In this document: piece after piece, positions 52,546 to 60,201 of the stretch
How the letters are laid out: each line of letters starts with the position of its first letter
How positions within the stretch are numbered: position 1 is the first letter of the stretch
DNA from: JAWXUU01 sp044426085
Lineage (GTDB): Bacteria > Bacillota > Clostridia > Christensenellales > CAMQZB01
Assembly (NCBI GenBank): GCA_044426085.1
Contig: JAWXUU010000006.1
Span: 62,001 to 126,000 of the forward strand
Length of the DNA stretch: 64,000 nucleotides
Direction: 5' to 3'
The notes under the pieces: generated by a model
The model's input: only the letters and a program-made list of their open reading frames with translations
Told to the model about the DNA's origin: nothing
Database searches by the model: none
Program-made: the position numbers and the translations under genes

Positions 52546-53280
52546 TTATAGGGGATTCAGCCTTGGCAGGTTTTTACCGCGTGGATAAATTCTTGGGCTT
52601 TCCACAGACTTTTCCACAATCAGGAACGATCTTTCGTTTTGGCTTTCGGAAATAGAAAGCTTGTGAACAGTCATTTTGTGGCAATGAAGAAGTGAAATGG
52701 CATTTTTTGAAATTTCAATCTCCTTTTCTACATCGCCTTTAAAACAAAGTGCTATGCCCCCCATTTTCACAAGTGGCATTTTATATTCTAGCAGTGTTGG
52801 AAGGGGAGCGACACCGCGCGAAACCACAACGTCGAAGCTGGCACGCTTTTTGGAATGTGCGAGCTCTTCAATGCGCGAGTGAATTGGTGTCATTTTGTCT
52901 AGCCCAAGTTTATCGCATGCCATTTGCAAAAAGGCAACTTTCTTGCCACGGGAATCGCAAAGGGTGAAAGATAAATCAGGGCGCAAAATTTTCAAGGGGA
53001 GTGATGGAAAACCACCGCCCGCACCAATATCGCAAACGCTGGCGTTTTCTTTTATGAATTTGCCACCAAGCATGCTGTCAAGAAAATGCTTGTGATATAT
53101 TTCAGTTTGGTCGGTGATTGAAGTCAGGTTGTATTTTTCGTTTTCTTCAATCAGGATTTGATAGTATTGTTCAAGCTGAGCTTTTTGCTTTTCAGTAAGA
53201 AAAATATCGAATTTTTCAAACAGAGAAAAGTCGGAAAAGTTGGCAGTTGTTTTTTCAGCTTGCGTGTTTATTTCGCTCAT
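52546..53280 (-). CDS. rsmG: 16S rRNA (guanine-N7) methyltransferase RsmG
   Basis: Methylates G527 of 16S rRNA with SAM; 244 aa, usual length. Motifs: KYNLTSITDQTEIYHKHFLDSM, the SAM loop CDIGAGGGFPSLPLKI, LCDSRGKKVAFL, and SRGVAPLPTLLEY. In Firmicutes it is usually near parA/parB and the origin, as here. Transcribed toward oriC, and its 3' end carries DnaA-box-like sequence at ~52571 and ~52611. Confidence 0.95.
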   Translation of the reverse strand: MSEINTQAEKTTANFSDFSLFEKFDIFLTEKQKAQLEQYYQILIEENEKYNLTSITDQTEIYHKHFLDSMLGGKFIKENASVCDIGAGGGFPSLPLKILRPDLSFTLCDSRGKKVAFLQMACDKLGLDKMTPIHSRIEELAHSKKRASFDVVVSRGVAPLPTLLEYKMPLVKMGGIALCFKGDVEKEIEISKNAISLLHCHKMTVHKLSISESQNERSFLIVEKSVESPRIYPRGKNLPRLNPL

Positions 53281-53320
53281 ATAAATCTCTTTTATTTTAT
53301 TTCACTTGCGTGATAAATTC

Positions 53321-53349
53321 ATTATACAATAAAAAACAAAAAAACGCAA
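53321..53349 (-). promoter_or_regulatory. promoter of rsmG
   Basis: On the minus strand, a -35 TTGCGT (53344-53349) and a -10 TATAAT (53321-53326) are 17 bp apart. Confidence 0.6.
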
Positions 53350-53400
53350 TAAACAAATAAAAAGAATGTAAAATCTAGGAATTATTTATAAGCAAAACAG

Positions 53401-53428
53401 TTGCATTTTTATAAATATATGATATAAT
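53401..53428 (+). promoter_or_regulatory. promoter of parA
   Basis: A -35 TTGCAT (53401-53406) and a -10 TATAAT (53423-53428), 16 bp apart. This implies an untranslated leader of about 180 nt. The leader contains a possible 18-codon ORF (53515-53571, MQIHGVDINEIKKKTVRK) with a weak ribosome site. Confidence 0.6.
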
Positions 53429-53613
53429 ATTTTTATCTAAAAAAAGTGGAATAGTATTGATAAATTTTTAACGAATAATTGGCAATCAATATGTATATAA
53501 ACGGGATAGAATAATGCAAATCCACGGCGTGGATATAAACGAAATAAAAAAGAAAACTGTGCGGAAGTGATTTCGCAAAATGCTTGAAACGGCAGAAAAT
53601 AAGGAGAATATCA

Positions 53614-54384
53614 ATGGCTAAAATCATTGCTTTTTCAAATCAAAAAGGTGGAGTTGGTAAAACCACAACAACGGTGAACGTTGCGACATATCTTGCGCAA
53701 AGCGGACAAAGAACTTTGCTTATCGACCTTGACCCACAGGGCAATGCTTCAACGGGGCTAGGAATCAAAAAAAGTCAACAACTCAAGTCGGTTTATTCAA
53801 TTCTTTGTGGTGAGGAAGCTGCAAAGGATGTTGTGATGCCGTCTTGCGTGGAAAATCTTTCGGTTATCCCATCAAATATTGACCTTGCGGGTGCGGAAGT
53901 TGAACTTGTTTATTTGAAAGAACGCGAAAAGGCGCTGAAAAAAGCTGTCGACACTATTGCTGATGACTACGATGTTATCTGCATAGACTGTCCACCTTCG
54001 CTTGGGCTTTTGACAATCAACGCGCTCACATGCGCAAACCTTGTGATAATCCCAATCCAAAGTGAGTTTTACGCACTTGAAGGGCTTTCTCAGTTGATAA
54101 ACACAATCAAGCTTGTTGTGAAGCATCTCAACCCAACATTGAAAATCGAAGGGGTTGTTCTCACTATGCTAGATTCAAGATCGCTCATTTCACGTCAAAT
54201 TTCTGCGCAAATCAAGAAGTATTTCGGCGAGAAGGTTTTCGAAACTTTCATTCCGCGAAACATCAGGCTTTCTGAAGCACCAAGCCACGGCGTGCCCGTT
54301 TTGATGCACGACCCAAACTGTGCGGGCGCGATTGCCTATAAGAAACTTACTCAAGAAATAATACAAAGAAATTTGGAAAGTTAA
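53614..54384 (+). CDS. parA: chromosome partitioning ATPase ParA/Soj
   Basis: 256 aa. Deviant Walker A KGGVGKTTTTVNVA at residues ~11-24, Walker B CIDCPPSLGLLTINAL (~122), and ESEFYALEGLSQL-type switch region (QSEFYALEGL). ATP-dependent DNA binding, with ParB stimulating hydrolysis, drives origin segregation; in Firmicutes Soj also controls DnaA. AAGGAG lies 7 bp upstream of the ATG. Followed by the tandem repeats and parB. Confidence 0.96.
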   Translation: MAKIIAFSNQKGGVGKTTTTVNVATYLAQSGQRTLLIDLDPQGNASTGLGIKKSQQLKSVYSILCGEEAAKDVVMPSCVENLSVIPSNIDLAGAEVELVYLKEREKALKKAVDTIADDYDVICIDCPPSLGLLTINALTCANLVIIPIQSEFYALEGLSQLINTIKLVVKHLNPTLKIEGVVLTMLDSRSLISRQISAQIKKYFGEKVFETFIPRNIRLSEAPSHGVPVLMHDPNCAGAIAYKKLTQEIIQRNLES

Positions 54385-54396
54385 GGAAAAAACTTT

Positions 54397-54727
54397 GGAT
54401 ATAAAAGGTAATCTAGAAAGGGAATGACCGCGGAGTTATTATTGAATTTTTTTGGATTGCTGTTCGTGGAGAAAAAACGTGAATATAAAAGGTAATCTAG
54501 AAAAGGAATGACCGCGGAGTTGTTATTGAATTTTTTGGATTGCTGTTCGTGGAGAATAAACGTGAATATAAAAGGTAATCTAGAAAGGGAATGACCGCGG
54601 AGTTGTTATTGAATTTTTTGGATTGCTATTCGTGGAGAAAAAACGTGAATATAGAAGGTGATCTAGAAAAGAAATGACCGCGGAGTTATTGTTGAATTTT
54701 TTGGGTTGCGATTCGTGGAGAAAGATT
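54397..54727. repeat. four tandem 83-84 bp repeats between parA and parB
   Basis: Each unit contains atgaccgcggagtt, with its ATG at 54424, 54508, 54591 and 54674, and ends in a ttcgtggagaaa-type ribosome site. Spacing is 84, 83 and 83 bp. The last unit runs straight into the parB ribosome site and start. The units look like duplicated copies of the parB translation leader. Each can encode a short peptide beginning MTAELLLNF; in unit 4 this frame continues into parB. Confidence 0.9.
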
Positions 54728-55615
54728 ATGAAGAAAGGATTAGGAAAAGGATTGAGTGCGCTTTTTGAAGACACTAATTCAGAATACGAAGGCGCGGGCG
54801 TCAAGACGGAATACGTGGAAAAAAGCAGTGAAATTGCTGTGTCGGAAATCCACCCAAACCCAAACCAGCCGAGAAAAATATTTGATGAAGATGCACTTGA
54901 GGAACTTAAAAACTCAATAGTGACACACGGTGTGATATCACCAATCATCGTGACAAAAGACGACAGCGGATATCTTATCGTTGCCGGCGAAAGAAGATAC
55001 CGTGCATGCGTGCTTGCGGGATTGAGAACTATGCCGGTTATCGTGAAAGATTATTCGCCAAAGAAAATCGCGGAAATCGCGCTTATCGAAAACTTGCAAC
55101 GCGAGGATTTGAACGTGGTGGAATCTGCGCAAGGCATATCAGAACTCATGCAAAAATACAGCCTAACTCAACAGGAAATTTCCGCAAGGCTTGGCAAGTC
55201 TAGATCCAATATCGCAAACATTCTCAGAATTTTGCAACTGCCAAACATGGTGATTTCATACGTGCAAAGCGGGGCGCTAAGCTTCGGGCACGGAAAAGCA
55301 CTGGCCGGGATTGAAAATAAGGAACTCTGCGAAATCATCGCAAGAGAAGCGCTGGATAAAAATATGTCGGTGCGCGATTTGGAAAAGAAAATCCAAAGCG
55401 TAACGAAAAATAACGTCGGCGAAAATGAATACGTCAAAAAAGAAAAAAAACCCGTCGTGCCCGACGAAAATATCCGCGAGTTCGAAAGACTGCTCACGCG
55501 TAAGTTCGCAAGCAAGGTGTCTATCACCGGCGATCAGGCAAAAGGGAAAATCGTCATCGAATACTTCACTAAGGACGACCTTGAAAGATACTACGATATC
55601 CTTATCGGCGAATAG
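54728..55615 (+). CDS. parB: chromosome partitioning protein ParB/Spo0J
   Basis: 295 aa. The conserved N-terminal KKGLGKGLSALF (ParA-interacting Lys/Arg patch), SEIHPNPNQPRKIFDEDALEEL, the CTPase motif VAGERRYRAC (GERRxR), ALIENLQREDLN, and the helix-turn-helix LTQQEISARLGKSRSNIANILRIL are present. A C-terminal dimerisation domain follows a Lys-rich linker. ATG 54728 with GGAG upstream gives the family N-terminus; an in-frame ATG at 54674 would add 18 residues translated from tandem repeat unit 4. The parS targets are at 50.6-50.7 kb. Confidence 0.96.
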   Translation: MKKGLGKGLSALFEDTNSEYEGAGVKTEYVEKSSEIAVSEIHPNPNQPRKIFDEDALEELKNSIVTHGVISPIIVTKDDSGYLIVAGERRYRACVLAGLRTMPVIVKDYSPKKIAEIALIENLQREDLNVVESAQGISELMQKYSLTQQEISARLGKSRSNIANILRILQLPNMVISYVQSGALSFGHGKALAGIENKELCEIIAREALDKNMSVRDLEKKIQSVTKNNVGENEYVKKEKKPVVPDENIREFERLLTRKFASKVSITGDQAKGKIVIEYFTKDDLERYYDILIGE

Positions 55616-55634
55616 TATTTAAGATTGGCTTTTT

Positions 55635-55724
55635 TGTGGGCTCTGGCTTGGTTTTTTCGTGGGCTCTGCCCACACCCGCAAGGGTTTGAAACCCTTGACC
55701 CCGATTGGGGGGTCATGCACTTTC
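55635..55724. repeat. second repeat family (gtgggctctgcccac type), copy 2
   Basis: A partial unit, then cgtgggctctgcccacacccg, aagggtttgaaaccctt and gaccccgattgggg. Same orientation as copy 1. Confidence 0.85.
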
Positions 55725-55794
55725 GTTGGGTATTTTAAGATGCTTCGCATCTTTGCAAGAAATTTAAGTTCAATTTCAAAATTTTGATATGTAA

Positions 55795-55851
55795 GAAAGC
55801 TCTCGCTTTCTTGTGGGGTTGTAACCTACAAGAAAAAGCGAGAGCTTTTTA
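55795..55851 (+). terminator. intrinsic terminator after parB
   Basis: aaagctctcgctttcttgt pairs with acaagaaaaagcgagagcttt around a 13-nt loop, followed by T residues. It lies between inverted copies of the second repeat family. Confidence 0.75.
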
Positions 55852-55929
55852 AAATGCCAATTGGCAGAGCATGCCTTAAAAACTTTTGAAAAGGCGAAGC
55901 CTTTTCTCAGTTCCCAAACTCCAAACCTG

Positions 55930-56034
55930 AACCCCCAATAGGGGTCAAGGGTGGTCGCCACCCTTGCGGGTATGGGCAGAGCCCATGAAAAAAGCCAAGC
56001 CCCTTGCGGGTATGGGCAGAGCCCATGAAAAACA
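55930..56034. repeat. second repeat family, copy 3, inverted
   Basis: acccccaataggggtcaagg, a ggtggtcgccacc palindrome, then two direct copies of cttgcgggtatgggcagagc with gcccatga. Opposite orientation to copy 2, so the two flank the parB terminator. No gene in 55852-56114. Confidence 0.85.
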
Positions 56035-56114
56035 TTTTCAATTCGTATTCCGAACTCGTATTCCGAACTCATATTCCCACTCATATTTTCATAGAATAAT
56101 GAAAAAGGGGAAGT

Positions 56115-56978
56115 ATGCGAATAGAAAGGGATTTTGACACGCGTGGATTATCGGCGATGAACGTGGGTGGTGTTTGTGATACATATATTGAAATAGAAAG
56201 GGAAGAGCAGTTGGGACATGTTTGGTCGATTATAGGTAATCGCGATTATTTTGTTGTGGGCGGTGGAAGCAACACCGTGTTTGGCGATGTATATAACGGC
56301 GTAATTTTGAAATTGAAGGGTGAATTTTGCAATATGAGAGCCACTGGGACAGGGTTGATTTGTGGTGGTGGAGCAAGCCTTGGCAAAGTTTGTAGGTTTG
56401 CGATGGAAAATTCACTTTCGGGGTTGGAGAAATTTTGCGGAATACCTGGCAGTGTTGGCGGTGGCGTGAAAGGCAATTGTGGGGCGTTTTTGGGGCAGAT
56501 TTCCGACGTTGTGCAGTGGGTTGAAGTGCAGAACGGAAAAAAGGTGATTCGCGTGAATAACAGCCTTTGTGGATTTTCCTATCGCAACAGCAATCTGCCA
56601 CGCGGGATTATCACGGCGGTGTGTTTCAATCTTCAAAAAGGCGATAAAACAGAGATAGAAAATCTGCAAAATCAGTATATAAAAAGGCGAAAGTCGAGTC
56701 ACCCGTGCGAAAAATCATGCGGTAGTACATTTAAAAGAGCAATGGGGACATGCGTTTCCGAAATGATAGATAAAGCAGGACTGAAAGGATATCGCGTGGG
56801 CGGTCTGGAAGTTTCAACAGTGCACGCGGGATTTGTGGTGAACATCGGCAGTGGCACGCCAAGTGACTTTTTGAAAATAACAGCGGATATTCAAAGGGTT
56901 GTTTATGGGAAATATAAAGTGGAGATTGAGAGGGAAGTTTTGTTTGTGGGAAAGCGGAGCGGAGCGAAGCTTCGCTAA
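56115..56978 (+). CDS. murB: UDP-N-acetylenolpyruvoylglucosamine reductase
   Basis: Forms UDP-MurNAc with FAD and NADPH; 287 aa. The FAD-binding VVGGGSNTVFGD and GGGASLGKVCRFAMENSLSGLEKFCGIPGSVGGGVKGNCGA regions are present in segments. FSYRNSNL carries the catalytic-region Arg, and the proton-donor Ser is in CGSTFKRA. The C-terminal ITADIQRVVYGKYKVEIEREV is complete. The final residues SGAKLR and the stop are encoded by a gcgaagc-ttcgct hairpin at the border with repeat R13. Confidence 0.95.
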   Translation: MRIERDFDTRGLSAMNVGGVCDTYIEIEREEQLGHVWSIIGNRDYFVVGGGSNTVFGDVYNGVILKLKGEFCNMRATGTGLICGGGASLGKVCRFAMENSLSGLEKFCGIPGSVGGGVKGNCGAFLGQISDVVQWVEVQNGKKVIRVNNSLCGFSYRNSNLPRGIITAVCFNLQKGDKTEIENLQNQYIKRRKSSHPCEKSCGSTFKRAMGTCVSEMIDKAGLKGYRVGGLEVSTVHAGFVVNIGSGTPSDFLKITADIQRVVYGKYKVEIEREVLFVGKRSGAKLR

Positions 56979-57260
56979 ATTAAAAATTAAAAATTAAAAA
57001 CAGGCTTCGCTCTGCGAGCTCGATAAAAATTAAAAATTAAAAACAGGCTTCGCTCTGCGAGCTCGATAAAAATTAAAAATTGTGGTAAAGCATTACGCTA
57101 TCGCTACATGCATTTCAATTATAATTGGATTCAAGTAACCAAACACTTTAACGTTTCACAATCTAATAATGTAAGAAGTCTTTAAATTGAATGCACGAGC
57201 AACGCGAGTGCCATACCACAATTTTTAATTTTTAATTTTTAATTTTTAATTTAGCAAAGC
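56979..57260. repeat. structured intergenic repeat, copy R13 (origin-side subfamily)
   Basis: Core at 57079-57222. Centre aagtaaccaaacactttaac as in R12. The left flank has two tandem caggcttcgctctgcgagct modules with heptads. It starts at the murB stop. Confidence 0.9.
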
Positions 57261-57361
57261 TCCGCTTTGCTTTCCCCTTCATTCGTACGCAACACTAGCC
57301 ACGCATTTCCCATGCTTCTCAAAATTTCTTTCTCTTATTGATAAAATTAAGCTTGATTTAC

Positions 57362-57390
57362 TTGTAAAAATTCGCAAATAAGTGTAGAAT
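57362..57390 (+). promoter_or_regulatory. promoter of the PHP gene
   Basis: A -35 TTGTAA (57362-57367) and a -10 TAGAAT (57385-57390), 17 bp apart. A gggaa/ttccc hairpin follows in the leader at ~57399. Confidence 0.55.
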
Positions 57391-57452
57391 ATAGGATAGG
57401 GAAGTAATATAATTCCCTAAATACATGCATAAAACATGCGGGAGGACAAAAC

Positions 57453-58205
57453 GTGTTATTTGGTGATTATCACACACACACAACATACAGCCACGGCAAG
57501 ACATCTATTGAACAGAACGTGCAAGTGGCGGAAAGTCTTGGCATTAAGGAAATTGCGATAACGGATCACGGGTTTGGTCACATAGCGATGGGAATGAAGC
57601 GTCGCGACGTGAAAAAAATGAAGCGTGAGATTGCAGATTGCAACGAAAAATATTCGGTGAAAACTCTGTTCGGGGTGGAATCTAACATCATATCAAGGGA
57701 TGGCGATGTGGATTTTCGAAAGGATGAAATCGGGATTTTTGATGTGATTTTGTGCGGATATCACAAAGGCGTTTGGGGCAAAACGTGGAACGAGTTTTGG
57801 AAGTTCATTGCGAAAAACAATTATATGAACATGTTTCGTGAAACGCGTTGCGCTGATTTTATTGCGGAATACACTAAGGTTTATATCGAAGTTATCAAGA
57901 AAAATCCAATCGATGTGATAACTCATCTGAACCACGATATATATGTCGACCCAGTTGAAGTTGCCAAGTGCGCAAGGGATTATGGCACGATCATAGAACT
58001 CAATTCTAAGCGTCAGCACTTCACTGATGAACAGCTTTTGAAAGTTGCCGACACAGGCGTTGATTTCATAATTTCAAGCGACGCACACCACTCAAGAAGA
58101 ATCGGCGATGTCGACCTTGCAATGACACAAGTGAAACGCGTAGGTCTCGATTTGAAAAGAATAGTGAATATAGATAGATTTCCGATTTTTAGAAGCAAAG
58201 CGTAG
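57453..58205 (+). CDS. PHP-domain phosphoesterase (YcdX-like)
   Basis: 250 aa. Metal ligands of the PHP fold: HTHTTYSHG (~7-15), AITDHGFGH (~36), ESNIIS with the Glu (~73), ITHLNHD (~157), and FIISSDAHHSRRIGD (~205). A single-domain PHP protein, likely a phosphatase of unknown substrate. In Clostridia it commonly lies between murB and rapZ-yvcK-whiA. GTG start with GGGAGG upstream. The stop TAG is in the loop of an agcaaagcg-TAG hairpin beside R14. Confidence 0.88.
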   Translation: MLFGDYHTHTTYSHGKTSIEQNVQVAESLGIKEIAITDHGFGHIAMGMKRRDVKKMKREIADCNEKYSVKTLFGVESNIISRDGDVDFRKDEIGIFDVILCGYHKGVWGKTWNEFWKFIAKNNYMNMFRETRCADFIAEYTKVYIEVIKKNPIDVITHLNHDIYVDPVEVAKCARDYGTIIELNSKRQHFTDEQLLKVADTGVDFIISSDAHHSRRIGDVDLAMTQVKRVGLDLKRIVNIDRFPIFRSKA

Positions 58206-58460
58206 CAAAGCAATGCGAAGCATTGCTTTGCTATTAAAAATTAAAAATTTAAAATTAAAAATTGTGGTAAGGCATTCCGCTATCGCTACATGCATTTCAA
58301 TTATATTTGGCTACTAAAAGCCAAACGCTTTAGCAGTTCACAATCTATTAATGTAAAAAGGCTTAAAGATTGAGTGCACGAGCAACGCGAGTGCTTACCA
58401 CAATTTTTAATTTTTATCGAGCTCGCAGAGCGAAGCCTGTTTTTAATTTTTAATTCGCAT
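58206..58460. repeat. structured intergenic repeat, copy R14 (origin-side subfamily)
   Basis: Core at 58261-58404 with the R12/R13-type centre (aaaagccaaacgctttagca). The palindrome gcaaagcaatgc-gaa-gcattgctttgc at the PHP stop forms the left edge; the tcgagctcgcagagcgaagc module lies on the right. Confidence 0.9.
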
Positions 58461-58530
58461 AAGGCGAACATAAACCCCTTGTCGATTTTCGACTAACAAA
58501 AAAAATAGGTACCTAAAAAAAACAAAAAAA

Positions 58531-59472
58531 ATGAGTTTTGATATAAGAGTTAAGGATGAAATTTTAAAATTGCGGTATGCGCGCAAGGAGGAGCTTTTGG
58601 CATTTTTGTCGGGGGTTACTCACACTTGTTGCGAGCTTGTTTTGAGCGGTGCGGGGCTTGGGTTTGAAATCACTTCGGATTTCGACACGATTCATCGCGT
58701 GAAGAGTGGTTTTGAATATTTCTTTGGCGGGTTTGAAGAAATCAACGATCCGCTGACATACGAATCGGAAGAAGACGGCAAGTTTGTTTTGAAATATCAA
58801 GGTGGCAATGTGATTGCCATGTTGGAAGCACTGCAAGTTTTGTCTGGTGAATACATAAATTATGGCTTGCCAAACTTTGGCGAAGGCAAACTCAGCGCGG
58901 GCATGAAGTCGGCATATGTTGCGGGCGCGTTCGTTGGCTCGGGCAAGTTGACTGTGCCGGAAAAATCACGTGGCGGATACGCGGTGGAATTTTCCTTCAC
59001 CCACGAAGAAACCGCGGTGGAGTTTGAAAAATTATTGCTTGAATACGGCATATTGCTTACAAAAATCGTGAGAAAAGAAAGAACACTTCTTTTGGCAAGA
59101 ACATCAGAAGCGGTTGCGGATGTAATCAATCTGGTGGGCGCGATGGAAAGTTTTTGGGCGTTTCACGATTTGATGGTGAAACGAAGCCAAAGCGAAAAGG
59201 ACAATCGCACAATCAATTGCGTTGTTGCAAACGAAGATAGAAGCGTGATTGCAAGCGTGAACCAAGTGCTGGCAATTGAAAAAATCAAGCAGAGCGGAAC
59301 GTTTTTTGAACTGGCAATAAATCTGCAAGAGATTGCAAATTTAAGGCTGGAAAACCCAAACGCTTCCATTGAAGAACTGGGCAAAATGGCAAATCCACCC
59401 GTTTCGAAAAGCGGAGCAAATCACCGCATACGCAAGATTATGAGCATTGCGAAAACCGTTGGGGACTTATAA
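58531..59472 (+). CDS. whiA: DNA-binding protein WhiA
   Basis: 313 aa, full length. LAGLIDADG-derived N-terminal domain with the GAFVGSGKLTVPEKSRGGYAVEF segment, and C-terminal helix-turn-helix LENPNASIEELGKMANPPVSKSGANHRIRKI. In Firmicutes it influences cell division and chromosome segregation. The ribosome site before the ATG is weak (aggt, 15 bp upstream). It is normally preceded by rapZ and yvcK; here a repeat element is in that position. Confidence 0.95.
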   Translation: MSFDIRVKDEILKLRYARKEELLAFLSGVTHTCCELVLSGAGLGFEITSDFDTIHRVKSGFEYFFGGFEEINDPLTYESEEDGKFVLKYQGGNVIAMLEALQVLSGEYINYGLPNFGEGKLSAGMKSAYVAGAFVGSGKLTVPEKSRGGYAVEFSFTHEETAVEFEKLLLEYGILLTKIVRKERTLLLARTSEAVADVINLVGAMESFWAFHDLMVKRSQSEKDNRTINCVVANEDRSVIASVNQVLAIEKIKQSGTFFELAINLQEIANLRLENPNASIEELGKMANPPVSKSGANHRIRKIMSIAKTVGDL

Positions 59473-59523
59473 AAAGTCGCAACGCAACAACCAATAAGAT
59501 AACAAAGTAAATAAAATATAAAA

Positions 59524-59550
59524 AGGCGGGTGAAAACCCGTTTTTTTTGC
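59524..59550 (+). terminator. intrinsic terminator after whiA
   Basis: cgggt-gaaa-acccg followed by eight T residues. Confidence 0.85.
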
Positions 59551-59581
59551 GAAAAAAAGTTAAATTATTTTTCAAAACCTA

Positions 59582-59610
59582 TTGAATTTACGATTTTTGT
59601 GGAGTATACT
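59582..59610 (+). promoter_or_regulatory. promoter of the HPr-like gene
   Basis: A -35 TTGAAT (59582-59587) and a -10 TATACT (59605-59610), 17 bp apart. The gene is thus expressed separately from whiA. Confidence 0.65.
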
Positions 59611-59681
59611 GTTTGTAATATAAGTGATATAAAATCGCTTATGAAAAAGCGGTGAAAATCGCGATGCAGGGGGTGCATTTT

Positions 59682-59936
59682 ATGAAGATAACTGAAGCAG
59701 TGTTAAATAAAAATTTCGATGCGCACGTATGTCAAGATATAGTTGTTGTCGCAAACAAATATCAATCTGAAATCTTGATTTGCAAAGGTATACAAAAAGC
59801 CAATGTGAAAAGCATTATGGGGGTGATTTCCCTCATGCTGAAAAAAGGTGACAATATCCTGATCTCTGCCAAAGGCGACGACAGTGAACAAGCAACAAAA
59901 GGCATGCTGGAATTTGGATTCTTTGATGTGAAGTAG
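59682..59936 (+). CDS. HPr-family protein with altered active-site loop
   Basis: 84 aa, HPr fold length. The regulatory-serine region VKSIMGVISLMLKKGDNILISAKG is nearly canonical (Ser at ~44). In the active-site loop a His is at position 15, but the following residues are VCQ rather than ARP, so the Arg and Pro needed for phosphotransfer are missing. This suggests a Crh-like regulatory role rather than a sugar-PTS carrier; no PTS enzyme is in the window. GGGGG upstream of the ATG at 59682. Position after whiA matches crh/ptsH-like genes. Confidence 0.8.
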   Translation: MKITEAVLNKNFDAHVCQDIVVVANKYQSEILICKGIQKANVKSIMGVISLMLKKGDNILISAKGDDSEQATKGMLEFGFFDVK

Positions 59937-59954
59937 GCAACGCGGAGCGAAGCG

Positions 59955-60072
59955 AAGTGTTGAAAAGCAAAGCGTTGCTAGTGTAGCGTACGCATGAATG
60001 GGAAAAGGTGAAAGGTGAAAGGTGAAAGGTGAAAATTGATGTAATGCACTCGCGTTGCTCGTGCTTTCAATT
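59955..60072. repeat. structured intergenic repeat, half copy R15
   Basis: Module gttgctagtgtagcgtacgc, ggtgaaa units, then only the left half of the core (attgatgtaatgcactcgcgttgctcgtgc). Confidence 0.75.
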
Positions 60073-60083
60073 ATTTAAAAATT

Positions 60084-60117
60084 TAAGGGTACACATTTTA
60101 TTATGTGTACCCTTTTG
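60084..60117. terminator. bidirectional terminator between the HPr-like and DUF1700-like genes
   Basis: aagggtacacat / atgtgtaccctt with flanking A and T runs on both sides, between convergent genes. Confidence 0.75.
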
Positions 60118-60201
60118 CGTTATAGTGCGAAAATGCTATCTTTTTTGTAGGATTAAAAGAGTGGAAAAAATGATTTTTTTTATTTTCGCAATTTTTGCCG
60201 A

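Noticed and set aside
52310..52588. 92-codon open frame across oriC
   Set aside because: It overlaps the DnaA-box cluster and rsmG, has no ribosome site and no recognisable protein features.
54674..54727. ATG at 54674 as the parB start
   Set aside because: It lies in tandem repeat unit 4; the GGAG-preceded ATG at 54728 gives the conserved ParB N-terminus. Kept only as a possible minor isoform.
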